A DNA stretch of 12,830 bases from Candolleomyces eurysporus. Taxonomy: Eukaryota > Basidiomycota > Agaricomycetes > Agaricales > Psathyrellaceae. Position numbers and translations under genes: made by a program. Where the stretch lies: assembly GCA_027579435.1 (NCBI GenBank), contig JANBPK010001744.1, positions 1 through 12,830 on the forward strand. The letters run 5' to 3'. Positions 8,299 through 12,830 of the stretch are shown here, in pieces (position 1 is the stretch's first letter; each line of letters starts with the position of its first letter). Below the pieces are notes generated by a model, which did no database searches, was not told the DNA's origin, and saw only the letters and a program-made list of their open reading frames with translations.

Positions 8299-9426
8299 CA
8301 ACAGAACTAGGAAAATAGTCTAGCAACACGAAACTTAGAGGGTGCTGCTCGTTTGATACGCGCTCAGGGAGAATGTGCTATAATTTGTCCAGACAAAGTA
8401 GGATATTTGGGCCTACGTTGCCAGCTCCTATAAAAATATTTTTTTATTTTATATTTTATTTTATTTTTGTGTTTGTTCTATTTTCGTATCTGGCATGTTC
8501 CAAGAAACAAGTAGAAGGTCCTTCGCTGTTCGACCTAACGACATTGAATGGCAGATATCAGAAAAGGTACGATTTCTAGAATGATAGAAAAATGGAGTAA
8601 CATTTACGTGTGGATGGGCTGGCGACAAAGAAGAAGCCTCGCTCGAATGGGAGCTGCCATATCGAAGCGAACATAAAAATAAAANGGGTTCGAATCGACC
8701 AGGACAAGAAAGAGGCTGGCTCGAATGTCTACGTACAGGGGCAATACTGAATTGATTGTCGAACCGTGCGAACACCGCACTATTGGCGGCGACCAGCGCT
8801 TTATGGACAGAATGTATCCTTGCACTTCTGAAACCACCCGCTGGCAGGAAGCTCGGAAACAGGCATCCGAGCAAGGACCTACACATCATATGTCTGATAC
8901 TGCGAGTCTATTCGAACCTGTCGGCACCATGGTTGCCACAGCTTCGCCGCAGACTCGACGAGACATGGGACGTCTAACCTTACAATTCTTTGGAGGTCAA
9001 GGGCCGAACCTCGGGGTGGAGGGCGCACCGTGATTCTTCTTGTCAGGGGTAATCATGGTTCATCAATGTCCGCATTGTTTGCGAGCCAAATACGGATCCG
9101 GCTTGAGCTAAGTTCGCTGCCTACCATAAAAGAGACTACAATCGGTTTGGCTGCCAGACGCTTCTTCGATCAACCGCACCTCTTACCTTCAACTCACCTC
9201 CCGCCCAGAAGTGGATCAAGCTGACGCGAAAATCTCATTAAGAACACGCGTTCCGAGCACAGGTAGGCAAATCTCAAGAAATGCGCCATAGAGCTCTAGT
9301 ATTCTGGCTGACGTGCTGCCTCTCCAACCAGCTAGATAGTCGCGTAAATATCTACTCACCCTACGACTGTTCCTAAGCCTCCACCTGCATCGCGACGTTT
9401 CGAATCTCGCTAGAGCCTACACAAAC
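8298..9426. other. Intergenic stretch, no supported gene
   Basis: Contains an AT-rich run at 8429-8479 starting with TATAAAAATA, an N at 8685, and overlapping open frames from about 8725 to 9033. The longest with an ATG is 102 codons (8725-9033) and is hydrophilic. A second plus frame, 8756-8977, has a more protein-like hydrophobic pattern but starts right after a stop codon with no nearby acceptor. Another plus frame, 9030-9224, lacks an ATG until late. I could not join these into one spliced model, and none shows a recognisable domain. A degraded gene is possible. Confidence 0.45.
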
Positions 9427-9543
9427 ATGTGTGAGTGAAATGTTCTCTTTGGTTTCGATCCACGAACGCGTATGAACGTCGCTTCCTCCTCATATTGGAA
9501 CGAATTCATCGGCCTGTTCTTCTCCGAGCTGGCATTTGCTTAG

Positions 9544-10926
9544 CGGCCCGGAAGTGTTTGCACAAGCTTGTTTGAACCCTATGCTCACGTTAACACTCCG
9601 ACTTCGATAATAGGTCACGAAACATCCAGCCAAGTATCGGTCATCGCGTCGCAGGAAGACAGATCGACCTCCCTCCCGGCTGAAGTGATAAGAGAGATCT
9701 TGGGCTGGGTCATCACGCCTGTAAACATGAGATCCCAGCCGAAGACACTGCCCGTCTCTCTTCATCCTCGGAGATTACAACATCTTGACTTATACTATCC
9801 ACCCTTCAGAGACGTCATGAGCGCCGCATCGGTTTCTACAACCTTCAGGGCCATATCGTTGGACCTCGCGTGTCGCCGAGTGGCCATCCGATCGCAACTC
9901 GAACTGGAATTCTACATCCAGGCTCTCTCCGGCCTGGGACCGGGAAACGCGCGTGAAAGGCTAGGGGTGAAGACCCGTTGTATCGAGATCCTAATCTCTA
10001 CCGAATACGATCCGACGTCGGTCAAAAGCCTACTATCCTTCACTCCTAGACTAGCCGTATTCGCGCTTAAAACGCTCGACCCACACAGTTACCTAGGAAA
10101 GCTGCCCAGACCTATCGTTGACGCCCTGACCGCTTATGCTCCGGTATTGGACACCCTGTATTTTGACACCATGGCGGAATCTCCGACGTTTGACGACACC
10201 ATATGGATACTAAAACATCTCAACTCTCTGAAGACTCTCCATATCCGCTGCATCTACTCGTACCCGGACATTACCACCTTCCTCGATACTCCATGCCCCC
10301 GGCATACGGGAGCTGCCCTATCAACTCTTTCGTTGGGTGTGCTTTATACGCCGTACAACAAGGAAATTGGAAGCTATCCTGTCACCTGGGACAAGCTATT
10401 CATGTTGCTGTCGCACCGGGATATCAAGTTCAACCATCTGCGATCTTTGATAGTTCCAATGCTCCCCTCGTCCCCGACCTTCTTCTTGACGTACGGAAAC
10501 CAACTCGAGCAGCTTCACACCACTACCTTCTTGTCGCAGCGATTATTTTCGACGGCCCTAGAAATGTGCCCATCTTTGAAGAAGTTAACCGTCGAGCTGT
10601 GCGGTGAAATACCACAATTTCCCGTCTTGCATCCGGCGCTATCGCACGTTGTCGTGATGCCGTGTGTGGAAGGAGACTGCGCAGCATCATCGAGACTGTC
10701 CAATGGGCGGATATTCTGCTATTTTAGTGGACTGCTCGATCAACTTTACAGCATGGAGTGTTCGACGCTCAGAGAGGTAACAGTCGGAACGTCAGGTGCC
10801 CTTAGGGAGGTGTCTACCGATCGCGAGTTTGTGAAAATGTGGAATAAGAAGTGGATGGAATGGGGAGTAAGGTTCAGCGACGAGAGAGGGAACGAGCTTG
10901 GTGCACAGCAGTCGCTTGTAGTTTGA
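9544..10926 (+). CDS. F-box protein (start exon unresolved)
   Basis: The frame is open from 9544 to the TGA at 10924-10926. The first in-frame ATG (9727) lies inside the F-box, so a short upstream exon is likely. The best candidate is ATG at 9427, four coding bases, a GTGAGT donor at 9431 and the acceptor at 9612-9613; this enters the frame in the right phase and yields a protein of about 439 aa. The F-box starts near 9673 with LPAEVIREILGWV and continues with MSAASVSTTFRAISLDL. The remaining 350 or so residues have spaced Leu-rich segments such as LNSLKTLHIR, HLRSLIVPML and CPSLKKLTVEL, suggesting a degenerate leucine-rich repeat. F-box proteins bind Skp1 and bring substrates to SCF ubiquitin ligases; the substrate is unknown. 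No intron is needed downstream of 9614. Confidence 0.8.
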   Translation, partial: RPGSVCTSLFEPYAHVNTPTSIIGHETSSQVSVIASQEDRSTSLPAEVIREILGWVITPVNMRSQPKTLPVSLHPRRLQHLDLYYPPFRDVMSAASVSTTFRAISLDLACRRVAIRSQLELEFYIQALSGLGPGNARERLGVKTRCIEILISTEYDPTSVKSLLSFTPRLAVFALKTLDPHSYLGKLPRPIVDALTAYAPVLDTLYFDTMAESPTFDDTIWILKHLNSLKTLHIRCIYSYPDITTFLDTPCPRHTGAALSTLSLGVLYTPYNKEIGSYPVTWDKLFMLLSHRDIKFNHLRSLIVPMLPSSPTFFLTYGNQLEQLHTTTFLSQRLFSTALEMCPSLKKLTVELCGEIPQFPVLHPALSHVVVMPCVEGDCAASSRLSNGRIFCYFSGLLDQLYSMECSTLREVTVGTSGALREVSTDREFVKMWNKKWMEWGVRFSDERGNELGAQQSLVV

Positions 10927-10961
10927 TCCATGCGTCGATTTACTAAAATAAGTCTACAGAA

Positions 10962-10967
10962 AATAAA
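10962..10967 (+). terminator. Polyadenylation-signal candidate of the F-box gene
   Basis: AATAAA lies 35 bp after the stop codon, in A-rich sequence. The position is reasonable, but it sits only about 20 bp before the ATG of the possible small gene at 10990, which makes the two models compete for this space. Confidence 0.4.
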
Positions 10968-10989
10968 ACAAATTGAATCCTTGGCTATC

Positions 10990-11224
10990 ATGATGCCTCA
11001 GCCTACCCAGGAGATGGAAACCAGTGAATGGCAGCCTTACGGTAAGTCACGATACGGTTCGAACAGGTTTGCTTCAGCTCGCTCTCGCGCCGCTGATAGG
11101 TACAGCACACGAATATCACCCTGTGCCGGCCATCTATGGTGGCTCGCCCGCAAGCTGGACGGGTCGTCTCGTATCGCGTCGAGGCAAAGAACGATGGTCC
11201 TATTTACACTATACACTAAACTGA
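10990..11224 (+). CDS. Possible small two-exon gene (58 aa)
   Basis: Exon 1 is 10990-11041 and exon 2 is 11100-11224, joined over a 58-bp intron with a perfect GTAAGT donor, a CTGAT branch-like sequence and a TAG acceptor. The splice is in phase 1 and opens a 125-nt second exon ending in TGA. Reading through the intron gives an Arg/Ser-rich product with no better support. The product starts MMPQPTQEMETSEWQPYG and is rich in Tyr, Trp, Pro and Arg, without a recognised domain, signal peptide or membrane segment. It follows the F-box gene by only 63 bp. It could instead be the 3' flank of that gene or part of a larger unannotated gene: an acceptor-like TTGCAG at 11297-11302 is followed by a further open stretch and an AATAAA at 11355-11360. 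Confidence 0.3.
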
Positions 11225-11641
11225 CGAAGCCACGATCTAATCTTATCACAACCTGACTGGTGCTCAAAGTCGTCGGTCGAATTTGATAACGGCGCGTTGC
11301 AGGTCAACGAAGCGGAGTCGTTCGTAACGTCCAATATATTAAAAANGAATATAAAATAAAACAACGAGAATTAGACTATTATTTCGTAATGTATGAAGGT
11401 TCAGAGACAAAAACAGACAGGAGTAGATACAATTATTAGATCTCGAATATAGAGGGAGCGAGAAAAACAGAGAGGCGTGGATCAAGGGAGAAGGGTAGAC
11501 AGAGAACGGGACACAGAAATGAAAGATGATCTGTCTATCGAGAGGCTAGGTCACGATAACAGCGATTAGTAGCATATAAACTATGTTACGATCTGTACAG
11601 TAACGAGCAGAATCGAACCTAGACGGTGCTACTAGGAACAC
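11225..11641. other. Convergent intergenic region with purine-rich tract
   Basis: Lies between the possible small plus-strand gene and the minus-strand gene ending at 11642. It holds an AATAAA at 11355-11360 for plus-strand transcripts, an N at 11346 in AT-rich sequence, and a purine-rich stretch at about 11440-11530 that is pyrimidine-rich on the minus strand. I see no gene. Much of it is probably 3' untranslated sequence of the minus-strand gene. Confidence 0.5.
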
Positions 11642-12774
11642 TTAAGACAGGATGATGGAGCCGATGTCGCTCCCGATCGGGAACAAGGGTCCGACAAACA
11701 TACTATCGTCGTACTGCCTGTAAGCATTAGCTATCATGGATGGGTCGTGAGGAACGGTTCCGTCTGCCCTCACCGTGAGAAGCATCGGGTCGGCCTGAAC
11801 TGTAGAGCAAGTGAGCAAAGAAACGGACGCATGCAAAGATTAGACGAAGAGAAAAAATCAAGCACGAACTTACCATCGGGAGAAGAGGTCGATCCAGAAG
11901 CACCATGACCATTTCCCGAGATGGGATCGTTAGCTTCGATGACCGTATTAGGATTTCCTCTCTGGTAGGTCACTTTATTAGAACGAGGACCTTTGTAGTA
12001 AAAGAAGATAGGATCGGTGATGGGCGAAGGTGGGTCGTCTGACTCAATATCGACAGTGGAATCATATTCGATTTGGTCTTCGTCGCTACTTGACGTAAGC
12101 CCCGACTGGCTGGACTCGTCGGTATAGGATTCGTCGCTGTCGTCATCATCACTGATAGAATCCGAGCTGCATATCGTCTCGCCTGAGACGGGATCCCACT
12201 CGTCAGAATCGTCTGAGAAGGTTGCGAGTGAGAGAGAGAGAGAGTGAGGATAGGAGAGGGTGAGAGCTGTCAGGAACTAAGGAAGCGAACACGCTTACAG
12301 TCCGGATCTATGAACGAGATTTTCAGCATGACGACAGGAACGATATACGCGTAACGACCTACCATCCGAATCTCCTCCGTCGTCTACGAACTCTTGGAGC
12401 GAGACCACCGAGTCGGATGCGCTTTCAACGATAGAGGGTTAACAGCATGCTCGTGTTCCGAAAGAAGCTAAGAGCAATTCACCTTGGCGAGGAATATATC
12501 GTTCGAGTTCTCGGTTGGCTCACGTCCTGCTCGTCTGATGGCGTGGATGGTCTAGGATAAAAAGATGCACTGCTGAGTGGAAAGAAAAACAAGATGAGTA
12601 CCAATTGGCGCCTCACGGATACGATTCGCAATAAAAATAAATGAGCGCTTACATCTCTCTGGTGGTAGTGGTATCCGTGGATTTGATTTCGTCCACCCTT
12701 TTGAAGGAGGCGACGTTGGGCGACATTCTGACGGTCATGTTGGAGCTGACCGAGGACGGCATGTCGTAATGGAA
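11642..12774 (-). CDS. Acidic Ser/Asp-rich protein, 5' end beyond the window (254 aa from the first Met seen)
   Basis: Exons on the minus strand are 12653-12774, 12483-12572, 12363-12421, 12299-12307, 11874-12212 and 11642-11799. All joins keep frame; donors are GTAAGC, GTGAAT, GTAGGT, GTAAGC and GTAAGT. The first Met visible is at 12760-12762, but the frame runs four codons further up to a CAG acceptor preceded by TTTTCTT at 12775-12777, so an earlier exon probably lies past the right edge. Numbering from that Met, residues about 91-153 are very acidic and Ser-rich (for example SDDDDSDESYTDESS), with several S/T-x-x-D/E sites typical of casein kinase 2 targets. Residues 154-203 are mixed, and the end is hydrophobic (VGPLFPIGSDIGSIILS). 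I recognise no domain and assign no function. Acidic low-complexity tracts of this type are common in nuclear proteins, which is only a hint. The acceptor of exon 2 could also be 21 nt further on, at 12552, still in frame. Confidence 0.72.
12231..12244. repeat. (AG)7 microsatellite within an intron
   Basis: Seven AG units on the plus strand, (CT)7 on the coding minus strand. It lies in the 86-bp intron 12213-12298 of the acidic-protein gene, a short distance before the CAG acceptor, and so serves as part of that intron's pyrimidine tract. Repeat-length changes could affect splicing. Confidence 0.8.
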
Positions 12775-12830
12775 CTGAAGAAAATTTTCGGTAGAAAATT
12801 GGGCGGAAGATATATAAAAAATTAAAAAAA

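Noticed and set aside
8373..8579. 68-codon plus frame with a strongly hydrophobic middle, like a membrane protein
   Set aside because: The hydrophobic part is only translation of a TTTTA-type low-complexity run; there is no splice context or family resemblance.
8680..8705. GGTTCGAATC, resembling the T-loop / B-box of a tRNA gene
   Set aside because: The bases around TTCGAAT do not form a five-pair T stem, and no A-box or acceptor stem is present at the right distance.
8461..8889. 142-codon minus-strand frame
   Set aside because: It crosses an N and a T-rich run, is rich in Ser, Arg and Cys as chance frames often are, and shows no domain.
10203..10607. 134-codon plus frame inside the F-box gene
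   Set aside because: It is an out-of-frame shadow of the long F-box reading frame, which has the recognisable motif and sensible composition.
11600..11640. Minus-strand GGTTCGATTC, another T-loop-like sequence
   Set aside because: Flanking bases do not pair and no cloverleaf can be drawn.

Overview
The window looks like nuclear DNA of a filamentous basidiomycete, probably an agaricomycete. Five spliced genes can be modelled. Their introns are short (53 to about 90 bp, with one possible longer one), mostly with GTRNGY-like donors and YAG acceptors. One promoter carries a pyrimidine-rich tract just before the ATG. The protein families seen (MYND finger, F-box, GATA finger) are ones that agaricomycete genomes hold in many copies. 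No bacterial gene organisation, rRNA, tRNA or CRISPR array was seen. The organism call is inference; no species can be named.

Layout. (1) 74-2082, minus: a 611-aa MYND-finger protein in four exons, with one ambiguous base (N at 1207) that breaks the frame. (2) 2083-3174: a 1.09 kb divergent promoter region. (3) 3175-5212, plus: a 600-aa MYND-finger paralogue of gene 1 with the same four-exon structure. Its stop codon runs into a diverged tandem repeat (5207-5387), each unit of which can fold as an RNA hairpin. (4) 5388-7190: mostly non-coding, with a T-rich stretch near 5.7 kb and an A-rich stretch near 6.8 kb. (5) 7191-8087 (possibly to 8297), plus: a small GATA-type zinc-finger protein. (6) 8298-9426: no convincing gene. 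(7) About 9544-10926, plus: an F-box protein whose first exon is uncertain. (8) 10990-11224, plus: a possible 58-aa two-exon gene. (9) 11642-12774, minus: the 3' part of a gene for an acidic, Ser/Asp-rich protein, with a likely 9-nt microexon and probably more exons beyond the right edge.

How the genes relate. The head-to-head MYND pair is one inverted duplication: intron positions and phases, finger spacing and C-terminal motif all match. It shares an upstream region that could co-regulate the two genes. The GATA protein (transcription) and F-box protein (substrate choice for ubiquitin ligases) are regulatory classes, but nothing in the sequence shows that the four act together. Thirteen isolated Ns lie throughout, mostly beside homopolymers. 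The one coding N is best explained as a spurious extra base.
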